From Vogesella indigofera (GTDB lineage Bacteria > Pseudomonadota > Gammaproteobacteria > Burkholderiales > Chromobacteriaceae), in NCBI RefSeq assembly GCF_003633895.1, contig NZ_RBID01000011.1:310001-374000 (forward strand): 64,000 nucleotides of DNA. The letters run 5' to 3'. The translations under genes and the position numbers were made by a program. Position 1 is the first letter of the stretch. Each line of letters begins with the position of its first letter. Below, piece by piece: positions 1 to 8,041 of this stretch. The notes beneath the pieces were generated by a model. It did no database searches. It was not told the DNA's origin and saw only the letters and a program-made list of their open reading frames with translations.

Positions 1-152
1 TCCACCAGCAGCAGCTGGTCGAAGCCGATGCCGAGGTGACGGTCGCCAAGCTGGCGCAGGCGCTCCGGCGTCAGGCCTACTGTCTGGCGGATACCATCCA
101 CCACCACAAAGTCGTTGCCGAGGCCGTGCATTTTGCTGAACTTGAGTTTCAT
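1..152 (-). CDS. dapF: Diaminopimelate epimerase, N-terminal part
   Basis: About 50 N-terminal residues are visible; the gene runs off the left edge. It begins [20 protein letters not shown], and the HGLGNDF block (residues 9-15) is the signature of the first half of DapF. Known role: DapF interconverts LL- and meso-diaminopimelate in lysine and peptidoglycan synthesis in the cytoplasm. The ATG at 152-150 gives the normal DapF N terminus. No strong Shine-Dalgarno is seen before it. The active-site cysteines lie outside the window, so activity cannot be judged. Confidence 0.9.
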   Translation of the reverse strand, partial: MKLKFSKMHGLGNDFVVVDGIRQTVGLTPERLRQLGDRHLGIGFDQLLLV

Positions 153-246
153 GGGAGGTACGCGTGTGAGGTACGGCAAAGTAAAAGGCCATCATAACCG
201 AATAATTTGGCGGCAAACAGCATCGAGACATGGCGTGCATTGACAC

Positions 247-262
247 CTTACTGACCAGTAAG
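247..262. promoter_or_regulatory. Palindromic operator upstream of the TetR gene
   Basis: CTTACTG-AC-CAGTAAG is a perfect 7-2-7 inverted repeat ending 12 bases before the ATG of the TetR-family regulator. Position, size and symmetry fit an autoregulatory TetR operator. That the neighbouring regulator binds it is inferred. Confidence 0.6.
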
Positions 263-274
263 TAGAGTCGCGGA

Positions 275-853
275 ATGAAGCCTGAAACCGACGCCCGTAT
301 TACCGATACGCGCAAAAAAATCCTCGACCTGGCGGAAGCACTGATGCTCTCGCGCGGGTTCAATGCCTTCAGCTACCAGCACATCAGTGCCGAGCTGGGG
401 GTGCGCAATGCCGCCATCCACTATCACTTCCCGAAAAAGAGCGATCTGGGCGTGGCGCTGATCGAGCGCTACTGCCGCCGCTTCGAGCGCTTCACCCAGG
501 CACAGGCCGAACTGTCGCCGGGCGAGCAGCTGGAAAAGTATTTCGAGCTGGCCGACCGCTATTTCGGGCAGCAGCAGATCTGCCCGAGCGGCATCCTGTC
601 GGCCGAGCTGCAGACCCTGCCCGACGACATGCGGCTGCAGACGCAGGCCTTTGTCGCGCTGATGCGCGGCTGGGCGGCGGACATCGTGCGCCGTGGCCGC
701 GACGCTGGGGTGATGCACTATCCCGGCACCGCCGAGGGCATGGGCGACGTGGTCTTTGCCGCGATGCAGGGCGCGCTGCAGCTGGCGCGTTTCGACCAGC
801 AGGCGCTGCAAGCGGTCAAGCTGCAGATACGGCTGCTGCTGGGCTGCCAGTAG
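275..853 (+). CDS. TetR/AcrR family transcriptional regulator
   Basis: A 192-residue protein with a TetR-type helix-turn-helix at about residues 33-52 (FSYQHISAELGVRNAAIHYHF), followed by the usual variable helical ligand domain. The length is normal for the family. The start at 275 puts the gene just behind a perfect palindrome (247-262), suggesting autorepression. It is followed 51 bases later by a thioesterase-like gene and a dienoyl-CoA isomerase on the same strand, so it probably controls a small acyl-CoA or fatty-acid operon. The ligand is unknown; an acyl-CoA or fatty acid is a guess from context only. Confidence 0.85.
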   Translation: MKPETDARITDTRKKILDLAEALMLSRGFNAFSYQHISAELGVRNAAIHYHFPKKSDLGVALIERYCRRFERFTQAQAELSPGEQLEKYFELADRYFGQQQICPSGILSAELQTLPDDMRLQTQAFVALMRGWAADIVRRGRDAGVMHYPGTAEGMGDVVFAAMQGALQLARFDQQALQAVKLQIRLLLGCQ

Positions 854-904
854 TCATTCAGATAACAAGCAAATAACAACACGACAACACGAGAAGAGGG
901 TTTG

Positions 905-1402
905 ATGGAACAACAAAAAAACAGCATGTGCCGCATGGTGGACAAGACCGCGGCGCTGCCGGGCGGGCTGCGCTCCTGGGCGATCACCAAGCTATTCGGC
1001 AACTTCGTCCCGTTCCTCGGGACCGCCGGCCTGCGTTTCGACGAGGTCAGCCGCGAGCGCATGGTGGTCAGCATCCGTAACCGCAAGAAGGTGCAGAACC
1101 ACATCAAGGGCCTGCATGCGGCGGCGATGGCGCTGCTGGCGGAAACGGCGACCGGTTTCGTGGTCGGCATGAACGTGCCGGACGACAAGCTGATGCTGCT
1201 GAAATCGATGAAGGTCGAGTATCTGAAGCGGGCACAGGGCGACATGAAGGCAGTCGCGACGCTGGACCGTACCCAGGTTGGCCGCATGGCAACGGAAGAA
1301 AAAGGTGACGTGCTGGTGGACGTGGTGGTGACCGACGAGTCCGGCGAATCCCCGATCCGCTGCGAGATGGTGTGGGCGTGGGTGCCCAAGAAACGCAATT
1401 GA
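905..1402 (+). CDS. DUF4442/hotdog-fold thioesterase-like protein
   Basis: A 165-residue protein from the ATG at 905; the purine-rich AGAAGAGGG just upstream serves as ribosome binding site, and an in-frame TTG at 902 is less likely. The central segment with HIKGLHAAAMALLAETATGF resembles the helix of PaaI/DUF4442 hotdog-fold proteins, which bind or hydrolyse acyl-CoA thioesters. No catalytic residue can be assigned with confidence. The stop lies 10 bases before the dienoyl-CoA isomerase start, so the two genes are very probably co-transcribed and linked to acyl-CoA metabolism. Confidence 0.7.
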   Translation: MEQQKNSMCRMVDKTAALPGGLRSWAITKLFGNFVPFLGTAGLRFDEVSRERMVVSIRNRKKVQNHIKGLHAAAMALLAETATGFVVGMNVPDDKLMLLKSMKVEYLKRAQGDMKAVATLDRTQVGRMATEEKGDVLVDVVVTDESGESPIRCEMVWAWVPKKRN

Positions 1403-1412
1403 GGGCGACACG

Positions 1413-2225
1413 ATGAGCTATGACACGATCACCGTCGAGGTGCGGCAGCAGGTCGCCCACGTGGCGCTGAACCGTCCGGACAAGGCCAACTCGCTCAACG
1501 AGGCGATGTGGCAGGAGTTGCAGCAGGCGATGGAGTGGTGCGATGCACAGTCGGAGGTGCGCGTCGTGGTGCTGTCCGGCAACGGCAAGCATTTCTGCGC
1601 CGGCATTGACCTCGCGATGCTGATGAACATGCAGCGCGCCATCGAGGACAGCTGCGAGGCGCGCAAGCGCGACAAGTTGCGGCGGCTGATCGTCGGCCTG
1701 CAGGCCAATGTCAGCAGCCTGGAGCTGTGCCGCAAGCCGGTGATTGCCGCCATCCACGGCGCCTGTGTCGGTGGCGCACTGGACATCGTGCTGGCCGCCG
1801 ACATCCGCCTTGCCGCCGAGGGCGCCGTATTCAGCGTGCGCGAGGTCGATGTCGGCATGGTCGCCGATGTCGGCAGCCTGCAGCGTCTGGCACGGGTGGT
1901 GGGCGAGGGCAATGCCCGCGAGCTGGCGCTGACCGCGCGTGACGTGCCGGCGGACGAGGCGCGGGCGATGCAGCTGGTCAATCGCGTATTGCCGGATCGC
2001 GAGGCGCTGTTGCAGGCGGCGGAGGCGATGGCGCTGCAGATCGCGGCCAAGTCGCCGCTGGCGGTGCAGGGCACCAAGGAAGTCCTCAACTACAGCCGCG
2101 ACCATAGCGTGGCCGAGGGGTTGAATTACGTGGCGACCTGGAACGCGGCGATGCTGATGTCGGAAGACATCCAGGTGGCGGTGATGGCGGCGGTCAGTGG
2201 TGAGCGGCCGGTGTTCCGCGACTAG
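1413..2225 (+). CDS. Crotonase family, delta(3,5)-delta(2,4)-dienoyl-CoA isomerase type
   Basis: A 270-residue enoyl-CoA hydratase/isomerase fold protein with oxyanion-hole segments around HFCAGIDL (60-67) and HGACVGGALD (115-124). The acidic residues D124, E144 and D152 sit at the same spacing (20 and 8) as Asp176, Glu196 and Asp204 of rat ECH1. The C-terminal stretch with KSPLAVQGTKEVLNYSRDHS is also ECH1-like. This supports dienoyl-CoA isomerase, which moves conjugated double bonds during beta-oxidation of unsaturated fatty acids, rather than a plain hydratase. It is the last gene of the operon and is followed by a hairpin terminator at 2286. Confidence 0.82.
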   Translation: MSYDTITVEVRQQVAHVALNRPDKANSLNEAMWQELQQAMEWCDAQSEVRVVVLSGNGKHFCAGIDLAMLMNMQRAIEDSCEARKRDKLRRLIVGLQANVSSLELCRKPVIAAIHGACVGGALDIVLAADIRLAAEGAVFSVREVDVGMVADVGSLQRLARVVGEGNARELALTARDVPADEARAMQLVNRVLPDREALLQAAEAMALQIAAKSPLAVQGTKEVLNYSRDHSVAEGLNYVATWNAAMLMSEDIQVAVMAAVSGERPVFRD

Positions 2226-2285
2226 TTGGTAGCGCCCTGTCGCCGCGGCAGAAGTCTGCGCGTCGCGACCGGCGCCGTTCACGGC

Positions 2286-2327
2286 TTGCGGCCAACCTTG
2301 TCGCCAAGGTTGGCCGCAATGTTTTTT
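2286..2327 (+). terminator. Rho-independent terminator built from an inverted pair of the DUS-like motif
   Basis: A 15-bp perfect stem (2286-2300 with 2305-2319), loop TCGC, followed by GTTTTTT. Each arm holds one exact copy of the 10-mer GTTGGCCGCA in opposite orientation. It ends the dienoyl-CoA isomerase operon and may also act on convergent transcription from the aldehyde dehydrogenase gene. Confidence 0.85.
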
Positions 2328-2412
2328 GGGATGACTGTCGGCCACTGCCGGCGGCCGGCCAATGAAAAACGGGCCACGAAGGCCCGTTGTTGTTGCCGGC
2401 GTCGCGCCGCTG

Positions 2413-3900
2413 TTACAGCTTGATCAGCGTCGACTTCAGCTCGGTGTACTTCTCCAGCGCGTGTAGCGACTTGTCGCGGCCGTTGCCGGACTGCTTGAAG
2501 CCGCCGAACGGGAAGTTCATGTCGCCGCCTTCGTCGTAGCAGTTGACCCACACCGTGCCGGCGCGCAGGCGGCGCGACACCTTGTGCGCGGTGCTCAGGT
2601 CGCTGGTCCACACCGCGGCGGCGAGGCCGTACTCGCTGTCGTTGGCGATCTGGATCGCCTCGTCCACATCCTTGAAGGTGATGATGGACAGCACCGGCCC
2701 GAAGATCTCCTCGCGGCAGATGGTCATGTCCGGCCCGGTGCAGACAAAGGCGGTCGGCTCGATGAACAGGCCCTTGTCGGTATGCGCGGCCTTGCCACCA
2801 CACACCAGTTCCCCACCCTCGGTCAGGCCCTTGTCGATATAGGACAGCACCTTGTCGTACTGCACGCGGTCGACGATGGCGCCCATGCTGGTGGCCGGAT
2901 CCAGCGGGTCGGCCGGCTGGTAGTGCGCGGCCGCCTTCTTGAACTCGGCGATGAAGGCGTCCTTGATGTCTTGATGAACCAGCAGGCGCGAGCCGGCGGT
3001 ACACATCTCGCCCATGTTGTAGAAGATGGCGCCGGCGGCGGCGCGTGCTGCCTTGGCCAGATCCGGGCAGTCCGGCAACACGATGTTGGGCGACTTGCCA
3101 CCCAGCTCCAGCCAGGCGCGCTTGAGGTTGGATTGCGCGGCATCGGTGGCGATCAGCTTGCCGACGCCGGTGGAGCCGGTAAAGGCGATGCAGTCGATGT
3201 CCATGTGCATCGCCAGTGCCTTGCCGACGTCGCCGGCACCCGGCAGCACCTGGAACACGCCGTCCGGCATGCCGGCCTGTTTGGCCAGTGCTGCGAGGCG
3301 GATGGCGGTCAGCGGCGATTTTTCCGACGGCTTGACGATCACGGCGTTGCCGGCGGCCAGCGCCGGGCCGAATTTCCAGCTTGCCATCAGGATCGGGAAG
3401 TTCCACGGCACCACGGCGGCGACCACACCGATGGCTTCACGGGTGACCAGGCCGACGATTTTCGGGTCCACCGGGGCGACTTCGCCGCCGATCTTGTCGA
3501 TGGCCTCGGCGAACCACTCCACGCAGTAGGCGGCACCGGGCACGTCCACGCTGGTGGTGTCGCCGATCGGCTTGCCGGCGTCCAGCGTTTCCAGCAGTGC
3601 CAGTTCGTCACCATGCTCGCGGATCAGCGCGGCGAAGCGCTTCAGGATGCGGCCGCGGGCCAGCGGCGCCAGCTCCGACCATTTGCCGCTGTCGAAGGCG
3701 CGGCGCGCGGCCTTGACCGCCTGTTCCACTTCCGGCGCGCCGGCCCAGCTGATGCTGGCCAGGTGCTGGCCGTTGGCCGGGTTGATGCAGTCGAAGGTGC
3801 GCCCGTCTGCTGCTGCAACATACTGGCCGTCGATGAAGGCGCGGCCTTCGATGGTGAGCGTGCTGGCAAAAGCTTGCCATTCTGCATGGGTGCGAGCCAT
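2413..3900 (-). CDS. puuC: Aldehyde dehydrogenase, gamma-glutamyl-gamma-aminobutyraldehyde type
   Basis: A 495-residue NAD(P)+-dependent aldehyde dehydrogenase of normal length. Visible elements are PWNFP (165-169), the cofactor lysine K190 in VIVKPSE, the general base E265 in LELGGKSP and the catalytic cysteine C300 in GEMCTAGSR. The gene follows puuR on the same strand (48-base gap) and lies opposite puuD, puuA and a putrescine aminotransferase gene. The context points to oxidation of gamma-glutamyl-aminobutyraldehyde or 4-aminobutyraldehyde in putrescine breakdown. Exact aldehyde preference cannot be read from sequence; kauB/betB-type activity is the alternative. Confidence 0.87.
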   Translation of the reverse strand: MARTHAEWQAFASTLTIEGRAFIDGQYVAAADGRTFDCINPANGQHLASISWAGAPEVEQAVKAARRAFDSGKWSELAPLARGRILKRFAALIREHGDELALLETLDAGKPIGDTTSVDVPGAAYCVEWFAEAIDKIGGEVAPVDPKIVGLVTREAIGVVAAVVPWNFPILMASWKFGPALAAGNAVIVKPSEKSPLTAIRLAALAKQAGMPDGVFQVLPGAGDVGKALAMHMDIDCIAFTGSTGVGKLIATDAAQSNLKRAWLELGGKSPNIVLPDCPDLAKAARAAAGAIFYNMGEMCTAGSRLLVHQDIKDAFIAEFKKAAAHYQPADPLDPATSMGAIVDRVQYDKVLSYIDKGLTEGGELVCGGKAAHTDKGLFIEPTAFVCTGPDMTICREEIFGPVLSIITFKDVDEAIQIANDSEYGLAAAVWTSDLSTAHKVSRRLRAGTVWVNCYDEGGDMNFPFGGFKQSGNGRDKSLHALEKYTELKSTLIKL

Positions 3901-3948
3901 GGTGTTTCTCCTTTGTTGTGTCGGGTCCGCCCCGTAGCAGGAGGCGGT

Positions 3949-4494
3949 TCAGAACGTCGGCGGAGAGCTGGCGCTGACGATCTCGCAGCACTCGTCGCTG
4001 ACGTTGCGGAAGCGGTGCGGCTGGCGACTGTCGAAGTAATAGGCGTCGCCGGGGCCGAGGATGCGGGCTTCGTTATTGACGGTGATCTCGATCTGGCCGC
4101 GAATGATCACGCCGCCCTCCTGGCCGTCATGGGTGAGCATGTCCGGTCCGGTGTCGGCAAACGGCTCGTACACTTCGCGCAGGATGGCGATGTCGCGCCG
4201 CTCGTGCGAGGTGCCGACCAGCAGCAGCTGAATCTGGTCGTTGCCGAGGTTGGGCAGTTCGTCCTTGTTGTAGAACACGCGTGGTGCTTGCGGGTCTGCA
4301 TCGAAGGTGAAAAAGTCGGACAGGGTCATCGGCAGACCCTCCAGCACTTTTCGCAGTGAACTGATCGACGGGCTGACGCGGTTCTGCTCGATCAGCGAGA
4401 TCGTACCGTTGGTGACGCCCGCTCTTTTGGCCAGTTCACGCTGCGAAAGACCCATGCGTTCGCGAACCATCCTTAATCGTGCTCCAACATCCAT
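3949..4494 (-). CDS. puuR: XRE-cupin transcriptional regulator of putrescine use
   Basis: A 181-residue protein with an N-terminal XRE helix-turn-helix (about 6-60, including GLSQRELAKRAGVTNGTISL) and a C-terminal cupin domain (about 110-178) that would bind the effector. This is the PuuR architecture and length; E. coli PuuR represses the puu genes and is relieved by putrescine. It heads a two-gene minus-strand unit with the aldehyde dehydrogenase and diverges from ald-puuD-puuA-spuC. The 211-base divergent region holds a candidate operator pair (4544-4554 and 4613-4623). Confidence 0.87.
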   Translation of the reverse strand: MDVGARLRMVRERMGLSQRELAKRAGVTNGTISLIEQNRVSPSISSLRKVLEGLPMTLSDFFTFDADPQAPRVFYNKDELPNLGNDQIQLLLVGTSHERRDIAILREVYEPFADTGPDMLTHDGQEGGVIIRGQIEITVNNEARILGPGDAYYFDSRQPHRFRNVSDECCEIVSASSPPTF

Positions 4495-4543
4495 GCTTCC
4501 TGTCCAATCTGTATGTTAATAATTTTAGACGTACAACGATGAG

Positions 4544-4623
4544 GATTTTGACCACTTTAAGCCCGTCTGTTGCGCCGCAATAACGAAATTTCTTTGCAAC
4601 CCGTGCATTTTATAGTCAAAATC
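4544..4623. promoter_or_regulatory. Candidate PuuR operator pair in the divergent promoter region
   Basis: GATTTTGACCA (4544-4554) and TAGTCAAAATC (4613-4623) are inverted copies of the same 11-mer with one mismatch, lying in the AT-rich region between divergent puuR and ald. Symmetry and location suggest regulator binding to both promoters. Identity of the binding protein is inferred. Confidence 0.35.
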
Positions 4624-4705
4624 AGTGTGTGATTGCAAGTTTGTTGTATATTTTTTTAAACAACTGTTGCTCAGAGCTTCACGACATCACCCAAAGGAGA
4701 GTGCT

Positions 4706-5830
4706 ATGTTAATCGGCGTTCCGAAGGAGATCAAAAATCATGAGTACCGTGTCGGCCTGACACCGTCCGGTGCGCGTGAACTGGTGGCACACGGCCACAA
4801 GGTGCTGGTGCAAAGTCAGGCCGGACTCGGCATCGGCTTTGCCGACGAGCAGTACCTGCAGGCCGGCGCCACCATCGTGTCGCGGCCGGAAGAAATCTTT
4901 GCCAAGGCCGAGATGATCATCAAGGTCAAGGAGCCGCAGCCGGCCGAGTGCCGCATGTTGCGCCCGGGGCAGTTGCTGTTTACCTATCTGCATCTGGCGC
5001 CGGATCCGGAACAGGCGCAGTTGTTGCTGGAATCCGGCGCCGTGGCCATCGCCTACGAGACGGTGACCGACGAGCGCGGTGGCCTGCCGCTGTTGGCGCC
5101 GATGTCGGAAGTGGCCGGCCGCATGGCAGTACAGGCCGGCGCCCACGCGCTGGAAAAGGCGCAGGGTGGCCGCGGCGTGCTGCTCGGCGGTGTGCCCGGT
5201 GTGGCGCCGGCGCGGGTGGTGGTGCTGGGCGGCGGGGTGGTCGGCCTCAATGCGGCGCGGATGGCGCTGGGACTGGGCGCCGATGTGACCTTGCTTGACA
5301 AGTCGCTGGCGCGGCTGAAAGAGATCGACATGCTGTTCGGCAGCGGCATCAAGACGCTGATGTCCAACAGCAGCAATATCGAGGAAGCGGTGCGCGACGC
5401 GGATCTGATCATCGGCGCGGTGCTGGTACCGGGCGCGGCGGCGCCGAAACTGCTCAACCGCGCGATGCTGAAACAGCTGCGCGCCGGGGCGGTGCTGGTG
5501 GATGTCGCCATCGATCAGGGCGGCTGCTTTGAAACCAGCCGGCCGACCACGCACCAGCACCCGACCTATATTGTTGACGGCATCGTGCACTACTGCGTTG
5601 CCAACATGCCCGGTGGTGTCGCCAGAACCGCCACCATGGCGCTGACCAATGCCACGCTGCCTTATGCACTGGAGCTGGCGGACAAAGGTTGGCCGCAGGC
5701 CCTGCATGACAATGTCCATCTGCGTCACGGCCTGAACATCTGTTGTGGCAAAGTGACTTATGCGGCGGTAGCGCGCGATCTCGGTTACGACTACGTCGAT
5801 CCGCTGACCGCGCTGAAGTCGGCGCTGTAA
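4706..5830 (+). CDS. ald: Alanine dehydrogenase
   Basis: A 374-residue protein matching the usual 370-376 of alanine dehydrogenase. Substrate and catalytic residues R15, K75 (IIKVKEP) and H96 (FTYLHLAPD) are at the family positions, and a GGGVVG dinucleotide-binding motif is present mid-protein. The ATG at 4706 has AAAGGAGA 6 bases upstream; a longer reading frame exists but lacks this site. Known reaction: L-alanine + NAD+ to pyruvate + ammonium. It is the first gene of the putrescine-degradation unit, where it could regenerate the pyruvate used by the SpuC-type aminotransferase downstream. Confidence 0.93.
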   Translation: MLIGVPKEIKNHEYRVGLTPSGARELVAHGHKVLVQSQAGLGIGFADEQYLQAGATIVSRPEEIFAKAEMIIKVKEPQPAECRMLRPGQLLFTYLHLAPDPEQAQLLLESGAVAIAYETVTDERGGLPLLAPMSEVAGRMAVQAGAHALEKAQGGRGVLLGGVPGVAPARVVVLGGGVVGLNAARMALGLGADVTLLDKSLARLKEIDMLFGSGIKTLMSNSSNIEEAVRDADLIIGAVLVPGAAAPKLLNRAMLKQLRAGAVLVDVAIDQGGCFETSRPTTHQHPTYIVDGIVHYCVANMPGGVARTATMALTNATLPYALELADKGWPQALHDNVHLRHGLNICCGKVTYAAVARDLGYDYVDPLTALKSAL

Positions 5831-5847
5831 AACCAACCGAGGTAACC

Positions 5848-6600
5848 ATGCAAGCGATTATCGGCATCCCTTGTGATGTCAAAACCATAGGCCTGTTTCC
5901 CTTCCACGCGGTGGGCGAGAAGTACATCACCGCGGCGGTGGGGGCGGCCGGCGGCGTGGCCGTGCTGATCCCGTCGCTGGGTGACGCGGCGCAGCTGGAC
6001 ACGATTATTAATCTGGTGGACGGCATCCTGCTGCCCGGTTCGCCGTCCAATATCGAGCCGCACCACTATCAGGGTGTGCCCAGCCGCCCCGGCACCCTGC
6101 ACGACAAGGCGCGCGACGCCACCACGCTGCCGCTGGTGCGGCGGGTGATCGACGCCGGCATCCCGCTGTTGGGCATCTGCCGCGGCTTTCAGGAGATCAA
6201 CGTGGTGCTGGGCGGTGAGCTGCACCAGCACGTGCAGGAGCAGCCGGGGCTGAATGACCACCGCGAGCCGCAGACCGAGGACCTGGACCTGATGTACGGC
6301 CCGGCGCACAGCGTGCAGTTCACCGCCGGCAGCTGGCTGCAGTTCTGGCTCGGCCGCGACAGTGCCAAGGTCAACTCCATCCATCAGCAGGGTATCAAGC
6401 GGCTGGCCGACGGCCTGATCGCCGAGGCGGTGGCCGAGGACGGGCTGATCGAGGCCTACCGCGTCGGCAGCGCCAGTAACTTTGCCTATGCCGTGCAGTG
6501 GCATCCAGAATGGAAGTACTGGGACAACGACGTGTCCCAGGCAATTTTCGAGGCTTTCGGCGCAGCTTGCCGGGAGCGCCGTATGCGTCGCAACCAATAG
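5848..6600 (+). CDS. puuD: Gamma-glutamyl-gamma-aminobutyrate hydrolase
   Basis: A 250-residue class I glutamine-amidotransferase-like hydrolase. The nucleophile C111 lies in LLGICRGFQE and the His/Glu pair is H219 and E221 in QWHPEW. Known reaction: release of glutamate and GABA from gamma-glutamyl-GABA, the last step of the Puu pathway. The ATG at 5848 is 17 bases after ald with GAGG upstream, making co-transcription likely; a longer in-frame extension would overlap ald and is not supported. Neighbouring puuA and puuC-like genes agree with the assignment. Confidence 0.92.
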   Translation: MQAIIGIPCDVKTIGLFPFHAVGEKYITAAVGAAGGVAVLIPSLGDAAQLDTIINLVDGILLPGSPSNIEPHHYQGVPSRPGTLHDKARDATTLPLVRRVIDAGIPLLGICRGFQEINVVLGGELHQHVQEQPGLNDHREPQTEDLDLMYGPAHSVQFTAGSWLQFWLGRDSAKVNSIHQQGIKRLADGLIAEAVAEDGLIEAYRVGSASNFAYAVQWHPEWKYWDNDVSQAIFEAFGAACRERRMRRNQ

Positions 6601-6651
6601 ACGTACTCGGCAAAACCGCCGGCAAGACCGGTAAAAAAGAGGAAATGCATC

Positions 6652-7986
6652 ATGAATCACCAATTGTTTGAATGGCTGCGCGACAACCGTATCACCGAGA
6701 TGGAATGTATCGTTCCGGACATGACCGGCGTCGCCCGCGGCAAGATCGTCCCGAAAGACAAGTTTGTTTCCGACCAGGAAATGCGCCTGCCGGAAGCCGT
6801 GCTGATCCAGACAGTCACCGGCGACTATCCCGATGACAGCATGCTGGACCTGACCGACCCGGACATGGTGCTGATGCCGGATCCGAACACCATGCGCTTC
6901 GTGCCGTGGGCCACCGATCCGACCGCGCAGCTGATCTACGATGCGCTGCGTCCGGATGGCTCGATGGTGGAAGTCGCCCCGCGCAACGTGCTCAAGCGCG
7001 TGCTGGCGTTGTATGAGGCCCAAGGTTGGGAGCCGGTGGTGGCACCGGAGATGGAGTTTTACCTGCTGTCGCCCAACCCTGATCCTGATATTCCACTGGC
7101 ACCGCCTATCGGTCGTACCGGCCGTGCCGAATTCGGTCGCCGCTCCTACGCCATCGACGCGGTCAACGAGTTCGATCCGCTGTTCGAGGACATCTACGAC
7201 TACTGCCACGCGCAGAATCTGGAAGTCGACACGCTGATTCACGAAATCGGCACCGCGCAGATGGAAATCAACTTCATGCACGGCAATGCGCTGGATCTGT
7301 CCGACCAGGTGTTCCTGTTCAAGCGCACCGTGCGCGAGGCTGCTTTCCGTCACGGCATGTACGCCACCTTCATGGCCAAGCCGATGGAAGCGGAGCCGGG
7401 CAGCGCGATGCACATTCACCAGAGCGTGCTCAACAAGCACACCGGCAAGAACCTGTTCTCCGGTGAAGACGGCAAGCCGACCGAGCACTTCTTCCACTTC
7501 ATCGGCGGTCTGCAGCACTACCTGCCGGAGTGCATGCCGTTCTTCGCGCCGTACGTGAACTCCTTCCGTCGCCTGTCGCCGTACACCGCGGCACCGACCA
7601 ACGTGGAGTGGGGCTACGACAACCGTACCGTCGGCCTGCGCGTGCCGCACTCGTCGCCGGCCGCGCGCCGCGTGGAAAACCGGGTGCCGGGCGTGGACGT
7701 CAACCCGTACATCGCCATGGCCGCCACCTTGGCCTGCGGCTACCTCGGCATGATGAACAAGATCAAGCCACGCGACCCGCTGGCCAGCGACGCCTACGAG
7801 CTGCCGTTCCAGTTTCCGCACGGCACCGAGGAGGCACTGGTGCGCCTCAAGGCCTGCACCGACGTGGCCGAGGTGATGGGGCCGCGCTTCGTCGAGATGT
7901 ATGTCGGCATGAAGGAAAAGGAATTTGCCGAATACTTCCGCGTCATCAGTCCGTGGGAACGCAAGTTCCTGCTGCTGCACGTGTAA
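6652..7986 (+). CDS. puuA: Glutamate-putrescine ligase (glutamine synthetase family)
   Basis: A 444-residue glutamine-synthetase-like enzyme, shorter at the N terminus than GlnA, as usual for PuuA. Visible GS motifs are EMEFYLLSP (metal-binding Glu), SAMHIHQSV and the active-site arginine region RRVENRVPGVDVNPYIAMA. Known reaction: ATP-dependent gamma-glutamylation of putrescine, the entry step of the Puu route. AAAAGAGG precedes the ATG; another ATG 7 bases upstream is out of frame. It lies between puuD and the aminotransferase gene in the same operon. Confidence 0.92.
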   Translation: MNHQLFEWLRDNRITEMECIVPDMTGVARGKIVPKDKFVSDQEMRLPEAVLIQTVTGDYPDDSMLDLTDPDMVLMPDPNTMRFVPWATDPTAQLIYDALRPDGSMVEVAPRNVLKRVLALYEAQGWEPVVAPEMEFYLLSPNPDPDIPLAPPIGRTGRAEFGRRSYAIDAVNEFDPLFEDIYDYCHAQNLEVDTLIHEIGTAQMEINFMHGNALDLSDQVFLFKRTVREAAFRHGMYATFMAKPMEAEPGSAMHIHQSVLNKHTGKNLFSGEDGKPTEHFFHFIGGLQHYLPECMPFFAPYVNSFRRLSPYTAAPTNVEWGYDNRTVGLRVPHSSPAARRVENRVPGVDVNPYIAMAATLACGYLGMMNKIKPRDPLASDAYELPFQFPHGTEEALVRLKACTDVAEVMGPRFVEMYVGMKEKEFAEYFRVISPWERKFLLLHV

Positions 7987-8041
7987 TTGAGTAGCAAGCG
8001 GGAGGCGCAGACCTCCCGTTATTCAAACCAGGAGAGATTTC

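Noticed and set aside
2584-4359. 591-codon frame opposite the aldehyde dehydrogenase and puuR
   Set aside because: Antisense shadow of two well-supported genes; typical GC-rich mirror frame of low complexity.
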